The notes: generated by a model not told the origin, from the letters alone. A stretch of 38,319 bases of DNA from JBKPHS01 sp046729975 (GCA_046729975.1 JBKPHS010000080.1:1-38319); one strand, 5' to 3'; positions 16,136 through 24,671 are shown, counted from the stretch's first letter. Numbers and translations are program-made.

Positions 16136-16262
16136 TCCTCTGGTCGGCCCCCGCGCGCGACATCTTTAGACCCGTCCCGATCCCGTCTCAAAGCAGGAGT
16201 GCGATTCGGCCTCACGGGTAATGGAACGTCGTCAAGGTTCGAAGTCGAGGAAAGGGATTCCC

Positions 16263-17030
16263 GTGGCGGAACTGAACGCGCGCGACGCGAAGCTCATTCA
16301 GTACCTCAACGAGGCATACGGCAAGGAGAAGCAGCTCGAGACCGCGCTGCAAGCTCACATCGCGATGACTACGCGGGCGCCGTACAAGAAACGCCTCCAG
16401 CAGCACCTGAAGGAGACGAAGACCCACGGTCGTCAGGTCGAGCGCCGGATCAAGCAGCTCGGCGGCAAGGCCGAGATGGCCGACCTGCCCGGCCCGGAGC
16501 GGCTCTCGGAGGCGGCGAGCAGGGTCGTGGCAGGCGCCCAGCGCGCCGCGGCCGCAGCTCAGGGCCCGCTACACGCGGTGCGCGGCACCGGCGAGCAGGA
16601 GAAGCTGCTCAAGAACGCCAAGACCGAGTACCAGGACGAGGCAGAGGAGATCGCGACCTACACGGCGATAGAGACGCTCGCGAACGAGGTCGGCGACAAG
16701 GAAACGGCGCAGGTTGCGAGGGGAATCCGGCGTGAGGAGGAGCGCATGGCGAGCTTCCTGGAGCGGCTGATACCGCAGCTCGCCAAGGCGGTCGTCAGGC
16801 AGGAGATCCCGGCGCCCCTCCGTAACGGCGGGACGAGGCGCAGGCGCACGACGAGGCGCGCCGCTTCGACGCGCGCGAGGGCATCGAGCCGGTCGCGCAG
16901 CGGCTCGTCCAGCCGGTCGAGGTCGTCGCGCTCCACGGCGAGCCGCGGCCGCGCGTCGAGCCGCTCGCGTTCGGGTGGCTCGCGACGCAGGTCGGGCGGC
17001 TCGCGCCGCAGCTCCGGCGGACGCAGCTGA
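16263..17030 (+). CDS. Ferritin-like DUF892 (YciE/YciF) protein with Arg/Ser-rich tail
   Basis: A 255-residue protein. Residues 1-180 form the four-helix DUF892 domain: LNARDAKLIQYLNEAYGKEK, AHIAMTTRAPYKKRLQQHLK, a region with ETKTHGRQVERRIKQLGGKA, and the last helices KNAKTEYQDEAEEIATYTAI and RREEERMASFLERLIPQLAK. The Glu and His ligand positions of a ferritin-like centre are present. DUF892 proteins are linked to stress responses. The tail from about residue 191 is almost entirely Arg, Ser and Gly. The GTG start at 16263 is chosen over ATG 16221 because GAGGAAAGGG lies 7 bases upstream and the family begins here. A membrane or nucleic-acid association through the tail is inference. Confidence 0.88.
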   Translation: MAELNARDAKLIQYLNEAYGKEKQLETALQAHIAMTTRAPYKKRLQQHLKETKTHGRQVERRIKQLGGKAEMADLPGPERLSEAASRVVAGAQRAAAAAQGPLHAVRGTGEQEKLLKNAKTEYQDEAEEIATYTAIETLANEVGDKETAQVARGIRREEERMASFLERLIPQLAKAVVRQEIPAPLRNGGTRRRRTTRRAASTRARASSRSRSGSSSRSRSSRSTASRGRASSRSRSGGSRRRSGGSRRSSGGRS

Positions 17031-17077
17031 GGCCAGGCGGCCCGCGCGAGCGGGCCGCCGATAGCCTGCCGCGACCC

Positions 17078-18517
17078 ATGCGCGAGCTCCTCTCGGACCT
17101 GATGGACTCCGCGTCGCGACACGCCGACTACGCAGACGCCCGCCACGTCCACTCCCTGTCGGAGCGGATCTCGACCCGCGGTGCGCGGGTGGACGACATC
17201 AAGCGCTCCGAGGCCGAAGGGATCGGCGTGCGGGTCCGCATGGGCGGTGCGTGGGGCTTTGCCGGGGTAGACGGGACGGACCGGCAATCCGCCGAATCGG
17301 CCCTTGCGGAGGCGCTCGCCGTCGCGGAGACGCAACCACGCGTGGCGAAGAGTGAGCTCGCACCCGAGCCGCCCGCCCGCGGGCGCCGCGACGGCGGCGG
17401 TGGCGGCCTCGATCCCTTCGAGGTGTCGCTCGAGGACAAGCTTGCCGAGCTGGTGGCCGCCGACGAGGCGCTGAGCGGTGACCCGCGCATAACGGTGACG
17501 CAGGCCCACTTCCTCGCCTACCGCGACGAGAAGACGTTCGCGTCGACCGAGGGCGCGCTGTGCGAGCAGCGCACGACTGAGTGCGGGGGCGGGATCTCCG
17601 CCGTGGCCACCAGCGACGGCGAGACCCAGATCCGCTCGTATCCCGGGTCGTTCCGGGGGGACGTCGCCCAGGCAGGGTTCGAGCACTTTCGTGGGCTCGA
17701 GCTCGCACGGCACGCGCCGCGCGTCGCCGAGCAGGCTCTCGCTCTGCTCAGCGCTCCTCCCTGTCCGGCGGAGCGGCTGACCGTGATCCTCGACGGGGAA
17801 CAACTCGCGCTCCAGCTTCACGAATCCGTGGGACATGCAGTGGAGCTCGACCGCGTGCTCGGCTGGGAGGCCTCGTATGCGGGGACGAGCTTTCTGTCCG
17901 CCGACGACGCCGGCTCGTTCCAGTACGGCTCGCCACTCATGAACGTGACCGCCGACGCGACGGTCGAGGGCGGGCTCGGGACCTACGCTTGGGACGACGA
18001 GGGCGTCGAGGGCCGCGCCGTGCCGATCGTGCGGGAGGGCGTGCTGCGCGGCTTTCTCTCTTCGCGCGAGTCGGCCGCGCGGGTGGGCCTGGATCGCTCA
18101 GGGGGCTGCATGCGAGCCGAAGGCTTCGCGCGCCAGCCCCTCGTGCGGATGACGAACGTGAACCTCGAGCCGGGTGAGGCGGGCACCCTCGAGGACCTGA
18201 TCGCCGACACCGACCACGGGCTCTACATGGAGACCAACCGCTCGTGGTCCATCGACTCGCAGCGGCTCGGGTTCCAGTTCGGCACCGAGGCTGCTTGGGA
18301 GATCTCGGACGGTCGGCTTGGCCGGATGCTGCGCAACCCGAGCTACGCGGGCGTCACGCCCGACTTCTGGGCCGGCCTCGACGCGGTCTGCTCGCGCCCG
18401 GCATGGCATCTCTGGAGCGCGCTCAACTGCGGCAAGGGGGAGCCCGGCCAGATGATGCACGTCTCACACGGGTGCGCTCCGGCCCGCTTCCGCAACGTGC
18501 AGGTAGGTGTGGCCTGA
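17078..18517 (+). CDS. tldD: TldD-family metalloprotease
   Basis: A 479-residue TldD homologue, the zinc-bearing subunit of the TldD/TldE heterodimer that trims peptides from their unfolded ends (microcin B17 leader, CcdA antitoxin and others). The zinc motif HESVGH is at residues 248-253, preceded by LTVILDGEQLALQL. The N-terminal half has the usual ERISTRGARVDDIKRSEAEG and GIGVRVRMGGAWGFAG. The C-terminal half has PLMNVTADATVEGGLGTYAWDD-type sequence and TDHGLYMETN. The next gene, encoding its partner, follows with no gap, so the two are co-translated. No peptide substrate gene is visible beside them. Confidence 0.95.
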   Translation: MRELLSDLMDSASRHADYADARHVHSLSERISTRGARVDDIKRSEAEGIGVRVRMGGAWGFAGVDGTDRQSAESALAEALAVAETQPRVAKSELAPEPPARGRRDGGGGGLDPFEVSLEDKLAELVAADEALSGDPRITVTQAHFLAYRDEKTFASTEGALCEQRTTECGGGISAVATSDGETQIRSYPGSFRGDVAQAGFEHFRGLELARHAPRVAEQALALLSAPPCPAERLTVILDGEQLALQLHESVGHAVELDRVLGWEASYAGTSFLSADDAGSFQYGSPLMNVTADATVEGGLGTYAWDDEGVEGRAVPIVREGVLRGFLSSRESAARVGLDRSGGCMRAEGFARQPLVRMTNVNLEPGEAGTLEDLIADTDHGLYMETNRSWSIDSQRLGFQFGTEAAWEISDGRLGRMLRNPSYAGVTPDFWAGLDAVCSRPAWHLWSALNCGKGEPGQMMHVSHGCAPARFRNVQVGVA

Positions 18518-19915
18518 GTGCGGGGTCGCGCGGAGGCGCTGGCCCATCGCCGCGGCGTGGAGCGCCCGATCGAGCTCGCCGAACGCGCACTCGGGGCGAT
18601 CGATGCGCGCGACGGCGCGCAGGTAAGCGTCACGCGCGAGCGCTCGCTGCTGTTGCGATTCGCGCGCTCCCACCCGACACAGGCGACCGCGGTCGACGAC
18701 CTCACCGTGCAGGTGACCGTCGTTCGCGACGGCCACGTCGGCAGCGCGTCGACCAACCGCATCCACCACGACTCGCTGTCCGCCTGCTGCCGCGCCGCGG
18801 GTGTGTCGGCGGACGCCGCGGCGCGGTCCCGCGGTCACGGCGACTTCCCGGGCCTTCCCGCACCTCGTCAGGGCCATCGCTCCGCGGACCACGACCCCGA
18901 CACCGCACGGCTCGACGCAAGCGCTGGAGGCCAGGCGCTCGAAAGAGCGTTCGAGGTCGCGCAGGCCCAGGGCGTCGAGGCCCATGGCATCTGGACGGTG
19001 GCCGAGGTCGAGCGCGCAATCGCCTCCTCGGAGGGCGCGAGCGTGTCGGAGCGTCTGACGGATGCGTTCATGAAGGCAATATGCATCGCGCCCGGCGGCC
19101 GCAGCGGCTATGCGGCGGCCACTGCGGTCGCGCAGCGCGACATCGAGCCGCGCGCGCTCGCCGAGCGCGCCGCCCACAGGGCGGCGGTGGCAGGCGACCC
19201 GCTCCAGCTGCCGGCAGGCGAGTACCCCGTCGTGCTCGAGCCGCATGCCGTCGGTGAGCTGCTCTCGTGGGTGGGCTGGCTGGCGTTCAACGGGCTGGCC
19301 TACGCCGAGGAACGAAGCGCACTCTGCGGGCGGCTCGGACGGCCCGTCGCCGCGCCCGCGGTCAACCTGTCCGACTCGCCGGGCCATCCCCGGACGCTGC
19401 CGCGTGGCTTCGACGCCGAGGGCGTGCCGAAGGCGCCGCTGACGCTGATCCAGGACGGGCTCGCGCAGCAGGTCGTGCACGACACCCGCAGCGGGGCGCT
19501 CGCCGGCGAGGCGTCCACCGGCCACGCGCTCGCACCGGGTGGCGCCAGCGAAGGCCCGGCGCCGACGAACCTGGTGCTAGGCGGTGGCGGCGCCAGGGAC
19601 GAGGAGGAACTGGCCGCGCCGATCGAGCGCGGCGTCTACGTGACGCGGCTCTGGTACATGAATGCCGTCCGTCCGAAGGAGACGCTCGTGACGGGCGTCA
19701 CGCGGGACGGCACGTTCCTGATCGAGGACGGCCGCGTGACTCGCCCGCTCGCCGACCTGCGGCTGACCGACAGCGCCCTCGGAATCCTCGAGCGCGTCCA
19801 GGCACTCGGGTCGCGCGCCGTCCTGACGAGCGACGGCGAGTTCTACGGACGCCGCTTCGCAACGGGCGTCGTCTGCCCCCCGCTGCGGGCCGGGTGGATG
19901 CGCTTTACCGGCTAG
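18518..19915 (+). CDS. tldE: TldE/PmbA-family partner subunit
   Basis: A 465-residue TldE (PmbA) homologue. It lacks the HExxxH zinc motif, as expected for the non-catalytic subunit. Family features are the N-terminal QVSVTRERSLLLRFARSHPTQ, the central segment LVLEPHAVGELLSWVGWLAF-like (VVLEPHAVGELLSWVGWLA), the conserved loop DSPGHPRTLPRGFDAEGVPK, and the C-terminal GVYVTRLWYMNAVRPKETL with GVTRDGTFLIEDG. GTG directly abuts the tldD stop. The 3' end overlaps the convergent secG stop by 4 bp. Together with TldD it should form the cytosolic heterodimeric protease. Confidence 0.93.
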   Translation: MRGRAEALAHRRGVERPIELAERALGAIDARDGAQVSVTRERSLLLRFARSHPTQATAVDDLTVQVTVVRDGHVGSASTNRIHHDSLSACCRAAGVSADAAARSRGHGDFPGLPAPRQGHRSADHDPDTARLDASAGGQALERAFEVAQAQGVEAHGIWTVAEVERAIASSEGASVSERLTDAFMKAICIAPGGRSGYAAATAVAQRDIEPRALAERAAHRAAVAGDPLQLPAGEYPVVLEPHAVGELLSWVGWLAFNGLAYAEERSALCGRLGRPVAAPAVNLSDSPGHPRTLPRGFDAEGVPKAPLTLIQDGLAQQVVHDTRSGALAGEASTGHALAPGGASEGPAPTNLVLGGGGARDEEELAAPIERGVYVTRLWYMNAVRPKETLVTGVTRDGTFLIEDGRVTRPLADLRLTDSALGILERVQALGSRAVLTSDGEFYGRRFATGVVCPPLRAGWMRFTG

Positions 19916-20139
19916 CCGATCTTCAGCAGCACGATCACGTTCACGACGAACACCAGCGCGAACGCGATCGTCCAGCGATCCAGGTTCCGCTCGACCAGCG
20001 AGCCGCCGCCGAATGGGCCTCCGCCCGTGCCGACGCCGAAGGCGCCCGAGAGTCCCGCGTCCTTGCCCGAGTGCAGCAGAACGAGCAGGATGAGCATGAC
20101 CGACAGAAAGACCTGGAAGATGCTGAGGATCGTCTCCAT
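19912..20139 (-). CDS. secG: Preprotein translocase subunit SecG
   Basis: A 75-residue two-helix membrane protein. Helix 1 is ILSIFQVFLSVMLILLVLLH, followed by the SecG loop SGKDAGLSGAFG and a Gly-rich stretch (GTGGGPFGGG) before RNLDRWT and helix 2 (AFALVFVVNVIVLLKIG). SecG binds SecYE and assists SecA-driven export. The length and glycine loop are typical. It is convergent with tldE, overlapping by the stop codon, and its ATG is preceded only by a weak GA-rich site. No glycolytic gene is adjacent, in contrast to the tpiA-secG arrangement of many bacteria. Confidence 0.93.
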   Translation of the reverse strand: METILSIFQVFLSVMLILLVLLHSGKDAGLSGAFGVGTGGGPFGGGSLVERNLDRWTIAFALVFVVNVIVLLKIG

Positions 20140-20183
20140 CGAGCCCGAAGGTTAGCCAAGACCGGCGAGCCGGCGAAGCGGAC

Positions 20184-20510
20184 TCAGTGGCGCATGCTCG
20201 GGTGGCCTTCTCCCGGCCAGGGCGCGAGAAGCAGGACCACGCGGGAGTCCGATTTGGCGCGGACCTCGTGGCGCTCGTTCGGCGGGAAGTGGGCCAGAAA
20301 CCCGGGCCCGGCCGCCGTGCTGCTGCCGCCCTGCTCGACCTCGAGCTCGCCGTCGGCGACGAACAGATAGGCGCGTTCGTGGACCTGGTGCTCCTGTAGG
20401 AGCTCGCCGGCCGGGAGGTTGATCGCGATCAGCCGCGCGTCGTCGTCCGAGTGCAGGACGCGCGGATGATGGGGCTCGACGTCAAGCGACCTGATGTCCC
20501 AGTTGTCCAC
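20184..20510 (-). CDS. Small cupin-domain protein
   Basis: A 108-residue single cupin barrel. The first cupin motif appears around LLQEHQVHERAYLFVADGELEVEQGG and the second around GPGFLAHFPPNERHEVRAKSDSRVVLLLAPWPG. The His and Glu positions for metal binding are partly kept (His-Glu in motif 1, His in motif 2). Such small cupins can be isomerases, dioxygenases or ligand sensors. It starts ATG at 20510 and sits 44 bp before secG on the same strand. Nothing nearby indicates a substrate. Confidence 0.85.
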   Translation of the reverse strand: MDNWDIRSLDVEPHHPRVLHSDDDARLIAINLPAGELLQEHQVHERAYLFVADGELEVEQGGSSTAAGPGFLAHFPPNERHEVRAKSDSRVVLLLAPWPGEGHPSMRH

Positions 20511-20561
20511 TCTTCTCCTCCTCGCGCTCGCCGGTGATCAAGCGCGTAATCATCTCGCACG

Positions 20562-21815
20562 CTAGGCGAGCGCCGCTTCGCGCTGCCTCCGCTCTTCGTG
20601 GGTGCTGATCCAGTTCACGCCCGCGACATCGGTCGCTCCGTGGGCGACGATCGAGATGAAGACCGCCAGCGCGGCGATGTTGAAGATGCGCTCCCCGTCA
20701 TCGATGCCCGCGCTGAGCACGAACAGCGAGAAGGTCATCGTCGCCACGCCCTTCGGGCCGAACCACGACATGAACGCCTTCGTGGCGGCGTCCGTGCGAG
20801 TGCCGGCAAGCGCCGCGAAGACGGCGATCGGGCGGGCCGCGAGCAGCGTGAACAGCGCGATCGCCAGAGCGTCCACGCCGTCGCCGAACAGGCCGTCGAG
20901 CGTGAGCACGGCCCCGAAGACCACGAACACGGCGAGCTTGACGACCTCGATGACGTCCTCCGACCGGCGCTCGAAGGACTCGCGCACGTCCGGCCGCAGG
21001 ATGCCGAGGGTGATCGCGGCTACGAAGACCGCGATCAGGCCGTTGCCCTCGGGCGGTGTCTCAACCGCGACGCCATAGGCCAGGAAGGCGGTCCCGAGGG
21101 CGAACAGGGCCTTCTGGTGGGGTGTGACCCTCTCTTCGAGACCTCGGGCGCGCGGCAGGATCCTGGAGGCGGCAAAACCCACCACGAGGCCGGTCACGAG
21201 CCCGACGGACACGTCCTGGAGCACGAAGCGCCACCACACGAAGTCGTCGTCGCCACCGAGCGCGGCGGTCAGCGCGAGCACCGCAGGCAGCGCGAGACCG
21301 TCGTTGAGTCCCGACTCCAGGTTCAGGGAGTGGCGCACCACGCGCGGCACGCGCGGATTCGTGACCACGCTCGAGGAGAGAACCGGGTCGGTCGGCGCCA
21401 GCAGAGCCCCGACGAGAAACGCCTCTGTCCAGCTCAGGTCGGTCAGCGCGGCGGTCGCGCAGGCCACGAGCGCGGCGGTGATCGGCATGGCGAGCACGAG
21501 CTTGCGTAACGGCAGGTGCCAGGCCTTCTGCAGCATCTCGGCCTCGACCTCGAGGCCATCCCGGAACAGGATCAGGATCAGGGCGACGATCGCGAGCGAG
21601 GAGACGAAGCCCGACTGGGGGTCGAACTCGAGGAACTCCAGGCCCCCGTTGCCGAGCGCGAACCCGGCGATCACGAACAGCGCGGTCAGCGACAAGAAGC
21701 TGCGGCCGGCAACGCCCGCAGCGAGCACGCCCAGGGCCAGCAGCGCGCCGAGCGCGAGCAGCGACGAGTCGAGAGCGTCCGGAACGCCCGCGGCCGTGAC
21801 GATGCCCTGCTCCAT
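20562..21815 (-). CDS. CPA1-type Na+(K+)/H+ antiporter
   Basis: A 417-residue membrane protein with about 12 hydrophobic segments of the sodium/hydrogen exchanger family. The ion-binding landmarks are visible: LLAPTDPVLSSSVVTNP in the fifth-helix region and the Asn-Asp pair in LNLESGLNDGLALPAVLAL, diagnostic of the electroneutral CPA1 branch. GPKGVATMTFSLFVLSAG marks the C-terminal core. No cytoplasmic regulatory domain follows. It exchanges Na+ or K+ for H+ and supports pH and ion balance. A small cupin gene follows 51 bp downstream on the same strand. Ion preference cannot be read. Confidence 0.92.
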   Translation of the reverse strand: MEQGIVTAAGVPDALDSSLLALGALLALGVLAAGVAGRSFLSLTALFVIAGFALGNGGLEFLEFDPQSGFVSSLAIVALILILFRDGLEVEAEMLQKAWHLPLRKLVLAMPITAALVACATAALTDLSWTEAFLVGALLAPTDPVLSSSVVTNPRVPRVVRHSLNLESGLNDGLALPAVLALTAALGGDDDFVWWRFVLQDVSVGLVTGLVVGFAASRILPRARGLEERVTPHQKALFALGTAFLAYGVAVETPPEGNGLIAVFVAAITLGILRPDVRESFERRSEDVIEVVKLAVFVVFGAVLTLDGLFGDGVDALAIALFTLLAARPIAVFAALAGTRTDAATKAFMSWFGPKGVATMTFSLFVLSAGIDDGERIFNIAALAVFISIVAHGATDVAGVNWISTHEERRQREAALA

Positions 21816-21849
21816 GGCCGAAGCATGACCACTCCGGCGTCACGGGCCC

Positions 21850-21876
21850 GGCGGGGCCGGGCGAGACGGCCCCGCC
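21850..21876 (-). terminator. GC hairpin downstream of the anchored charged protein
   Basis: GGCGGGGCCG (21850-21859) pairs perfectly with CGGCCCCGCC (21867-21876) around a 7-base loop. It lies 12 bp past the stop of the gene at 21889-22479. There is no T-tract, so it may be a GC-type intrinsic terminator or pause site. Confidence 0.45.
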
Positions 21877-21888
21877 GAGAGGGGGGAG

Positions 21889-22479
21889 TCAGCGCTCGGG
21901 GATGCGCTCTCGCTCGGACGGCGCGCCCTCGCCGCGCCCCGCGCCTGCACTGCCGTCGTCGAGCAGCTCGGCGAACAGCACGCGGTAGTGCACCACCGCC
22001 TGGCGCAGGTCCTCGGTGCCGGCGTCGCCGCGCTCGTGCCTGCGCGAGATGCCGTGCGCCGCGCGATAGCTCTGCACCAGCTCGGGATGGTCCACGGAGA
22101 TGTCGCCCGCGCGCTGGTCGAAGTCCTCGACCGGGTAGCCGCGTGCGCGCATCACGTCCTGCACGAGCCGGTCCGCGTTTCGGACCGCCGAGCCCGGCGA
22201 GTCCACGAACTCGGACTGGGTGTCCCTCCATGCGCCCGAGAAACGCTCCCTCTCGTCGGCGCTCAGGTCTCGCAGGCGGATCTGCTCGCGGCGCTGCTCG
22301 CGCTCCTGCAGGTCGGCCTCCGCCCGGCGGCGGCCCTCTCCCTCGACCGTGCGCTCGTACTCGGGTCCGAAGCGGTCCCTGAGCCTCTGCGTCCGCCGCT
22401 TGCGGATCATGCTCCACGCGACGAGGCCGATCACCACCAGCACGGCTACGACGATCACGATTACCAGCCAGGCGTCCAT
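21889..22479 (-). CDS. Single-pass membrane-anchored charged protein, unknown function
   Basis: A 196-residue protein with an N-terminal anchor DAWLVIVIVVAVLVVIGLVA followed by a positive patch (RKRRTQRLRDRFGPEYERT), then a long charged helical region rich in Glu and Arg (EGEGRRRAEADLQEREQRRE) and a domain with LSADERERFSGAWRDTQSEFVDSP and VRNADRLVQDVMRARGYPVED. This arrangement recurs in actinobacterial proteins of unknown function. The positive-inside rule puts the bulk in the cytoplasm. ATG 22479 with GGAAAGGAG upstream is chosen over an earlier in-frame ATG. It is divergent from the membrane phosphatase. Confidence 0.85.
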   Translation of the reverse strand: MDAWLVIVIVVAVLVVIGLVAWSMIRKRRTQRLRDRFGPEYERTVEGEGRRRAEADLQEREQRREQIRLRDLSADERERFSGAWRDTQSEFVDSPGSAVRNADRLVQDVMRARGYPVEDFDQRAGDISVDHPELVQSYRAAHGISRRHERGDAGTEDLRQAVVHYRVLFAELLDDGSAGAGRGEGAPSERERIPER

Positions 22480-22616
22480 TGGGGTACTCCTTTCCGTGTC
22501 CTCCCACCGGCATGCCCGGCGCCCATGCAGGCAAACCTCGCTCATTCGAGGTAGAACGCCCGTCCAGGCTGCCGGCAACGGCTGAAGGGCCTCGACGCGC
22601 GGTCGATGACAACCCC

Positions 22617-24299
22617 ATGGCGCCGCCGCGCTTTGTCACGGCGACCCTCCGCGCCGCCGCCGCCGGAGGGCTCGCTCTCGCGTTCCCCCTGCTCGGGGCG
22701 AGCGGGGCAACCGCGGACAAGCCGCTCGAGCCGCCAGGCCAGGTCAAGAAGCAGCTGCAGGCGATCGAGCAACAGGCGGCTGGCGTTGCGGACCAGCCGC
22801 CGTCGCCACCCCGCGACCTGAAGCTCGGAGCGGACGCAAAGGCAAAGCGGACGCATCCACACGCACCGGGAGGCAAGAAGGGGCCGGCCGTGGAGACGCC
22901 GGCGGCTGCTTCGCCGCAGCCCGTAGCGGACGCCGCACCGGCGGGCACCGCGGCGGCGACGGCACCGTCCGCGCCCCAGACCTCGCGACGCTCACGTGCG
23001 CGGCGGCGCAGCGCCCAAGGCGGCACCGACGCGCGCCGGCCAAGCCGGCGAGGCAGGCCTCGAGCCCGGACCCTGGTTCGTCCCGCAGTGTCCAGGCCGG
23101 CCCGCACGGCTGTCCGATCCGCGAGCGAGCGCACGGCCAAGCCGCGCGACCACGCCTCTCCGCGTCCCGACCCCCGGCCGCGCGGCAGGTCCGTGATCGC
23201 GCGGACCGCCCGGGAGATCGTCAAGGTCGTGCCCGGCCCCGTCAAGGCGGTGCTCGCGGCAATGGCGGCGCTGATCGCGATGCTCGCCGTGGCCTACCTG
23301 CTCGCAGCCGCGCGCGGCCGCCGCCTGGGCGAGCAGCGAGGCGCGCTGCTGCAGGAGGTCGGCCTCCTCCAGGCGGCGCTGCTGCCGGACGTGCCGGACC
23401 GCATCGGCCTCCTCCAGACCTCCGTCGCGTACAAGCCGGCCGAAGGTCCCGGCGCCGGCGGTGACTTCTACGACGCCTTCCCGCTGGACGGCGGCCGAGT
23501 GGGCATCGTCGTTGGTGACGTCGCCGGCCACGGCCGCGCGGCGCTCGCGCAGACGGCGCTGCTCCGCTACACGCTGCGCGTGTACCTCGAGACCGGCCTG
23601 GACCCGCGCACCGCCCTCAGACTGGCCGGGCGGACGCTTGACGAAGACGTCGGCGCCGGCTTCGCCACGGCGGTCGTGGCCAGCTATGACCCGGGCGAGG
23701 GAACGCTGACCTACGCCTGCGCCGGCCATCCCCCGCCGGTGCTGATCGGGCCGCCGGCGCACGAGCCCGTGGTGGTCGGCTCCTCGCCGCCAATCGGCAT
23801 GGGCGCGCGCACGGGACACAGGCAGACCACGGTGCCGTTCTCTCCGAACGGAGTGGCCTGCTTCTTCACCGACGGCCTGACCGAGGCGCGGATCGCGCCT
23901 GGCCTGCTCGGGCGGGAGAGACTGACCGAGCTGCTGGGGGGACTCGGACCCGATGCCTCGGCAGCCGAGCTGCTCGAACGGATCGGCCGCCAGGTCCGCG
24001 GCCCGTCGGACGACATGGCCGCCTGCATAGTGCGGCCGCGCGCCGAGTCGTTCGCACCGGTGGTTCGGATCGAGGAGCTGGAGGTCGATCTCGGCGAGGA
24101 GGTGGAGCCGGTCGTGCACCGCTTCCTCGCAGCTTGCGACGTGGACGGCAGGGAGCTCCCCGCGCTGGTCGGTCAGGCGGCGTCGATCGCGTCGCGCTGG
24201 GGCGGCGTCCTGGTGCGGGTAAGGGTCACGCCGTCGGGCGCTGAGACCGCGGTCTTCGCGCCGCACGTGAACGCACTCGAGGCCGCAGCCCTCGGGTAG
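22617..24299 (+). CDS. Transmembrane PP2C/SpoIIE-type Ser/Thr phosphatase with basic ectodomain
   Basis: A 560-residue protein. An N-terminal signal (ATLRAAAAGGLALAFPLLGA) is followed by about 170 residues of disordered Pro/Ala/Arg-rich sequence, then a membrane helix (about 205-232, AVLAAMAALIAMLAVAYLLAA) and a cytoplasmic PPM domain (about 255-480). Catalytic metal residues are in GAGGDFYDAF (Asp283 region), VVGDVAGHGRAA, and FFTDGLTEAR, with YACAGHPPPVLIG between. The last 75 residues look like a worn HATPase-type or anti-sigma-like segment, without a clear N-box. SpoIIE-type phosphatases activate anti-anti-sigma factors. ATG 22617 is chosen because it begins the signal peptide. The target is unknown. 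Confidence 0.88.
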   Translation: MAPPRFVTATLRAAAAGGLALAFPLLGASGATADKPLEPPGQVKKQLQAIEQQAAGVADQPPSPPRDLKLGADAKAKRTHPHAPGGKKGPAVETPAAASPQPVADAAPAGTAAATAPSAPQTSRRSRARRRSAQGGTDARRPSRRGRPRARTLVRPAVSRPARTAVRSASERTAKPRDHASPRPDPRPRGRSVIARTAREIVKVVPGPVKAVLAAMAALIAMLAVAYLLAAARGRRLGEQRGALLQEVGLLQAALLPDVPDRIGLLQTSVAYKPAEGPGAGGDFYDAFPLDGGRVGIVVGDVAGHGRAALAQTALLRYTLRVYLETGLDPRTALRLAGRTLDEDVGAGFATAVVASYDPGEGTLTYACAGHPPPVLIGPPAHEPVVVGSSPPIGMGARTGHRQTTVPFSPNGVACFFTDGLTEARIAPGLLGRERLTELLGGLGPDASAAELLERIGRQVRGPSDDMAACIVRPRAESFAPVVRIEELEVDLGEEVEPVVHRFLAACDVDGRELPALVGQAASIASRWGGVLVRVRVTPSGAETAVFAPHVNALEAAALG

Positions 24300-24575
24300 C
24301 TAAGTGAGCGGCCGGCGCCGCGAAGTCACGACGCCGCGAGTGCTCTCCGCGTTCATGTTGAACCGCTCGTTCGCGACCTGAAGCGGAAGCCAGCGCGCCA
24401 CGATGGTGCGGAGGTGCTCCTCGGGGATCTCCTCCGCGACGCGTGTCGCGATCGCTCCGGCGTCGCTGCGCGGGTCGCTTTGGCGGATGTGCTCGCGGAT
24501 CAGCCCGCGGACGTCGAAGCCTTCCGCTGGTGCGTCGCCATTCGAGTCCAGGGCCAGGTCCTCAGCGGTCCTCAT
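24300..24575 (-). CDS. Small hypothetical protein, unknown family
   Basis: A 91-residue protein I do not recognise. It is predicted soluble and mostly helical: FDVRGLIREHIRQSDPRSDA, then GAIATRVAEEIPEEHLRTIV and ARWLPLQVANERFNM, ending in a basic tail RRRPLT. The pattern of a short charged helix-turn-helix bundle is compatible with a small regulatory or helper protein. Its last base abuts the phosphatase stop (convergent, no gap), and it diverges from the lipoate-ligase-like gene across about 95 bp, a plausible shared control region. ATG 24575 has only a weak AGGG ribosome site. Coding is supported by a clean frame and good codon use. Confidence 0.6.
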   Translation of the reverse strand: MRTAEDLALDSNGDAPAEGFDVRGLIREHIRQSDPRSDAGAIATRVAEEIPEEHLRTIVARWLPLQVANERFNMNAESTRGVVTSRRRPLT

Positions 24576-24671
24576 GGTGCGTCCCTACACCACCTCTGTC
24601 ACTTCTGGGGTACGACATTCCTTACCTGGGCTTTCCCGACCGCCGAGTCGCGAAACCCATTCGTGGGATCG

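Noticed and set aside
16136..16262. A stress-sigma promoter (GTTT and GGGTA) before the DUF892 gene
   Set aside because: A GGGTAAT-like box exists, but no matching upstream box lies at the right spacing.
16658..17836. 392-codon minus-strand frame across the DUF892 tail and tldD start
   Set aside because: It is antisense to two supported genes, and the apparent coding arises from high GC in third positions.
22992..24266. 424-codon minus-strand frame opposite the PP2C gene
   Set aside because: The opposite strand carries a full phosphatase domain; this frame has no recognisable motifs.
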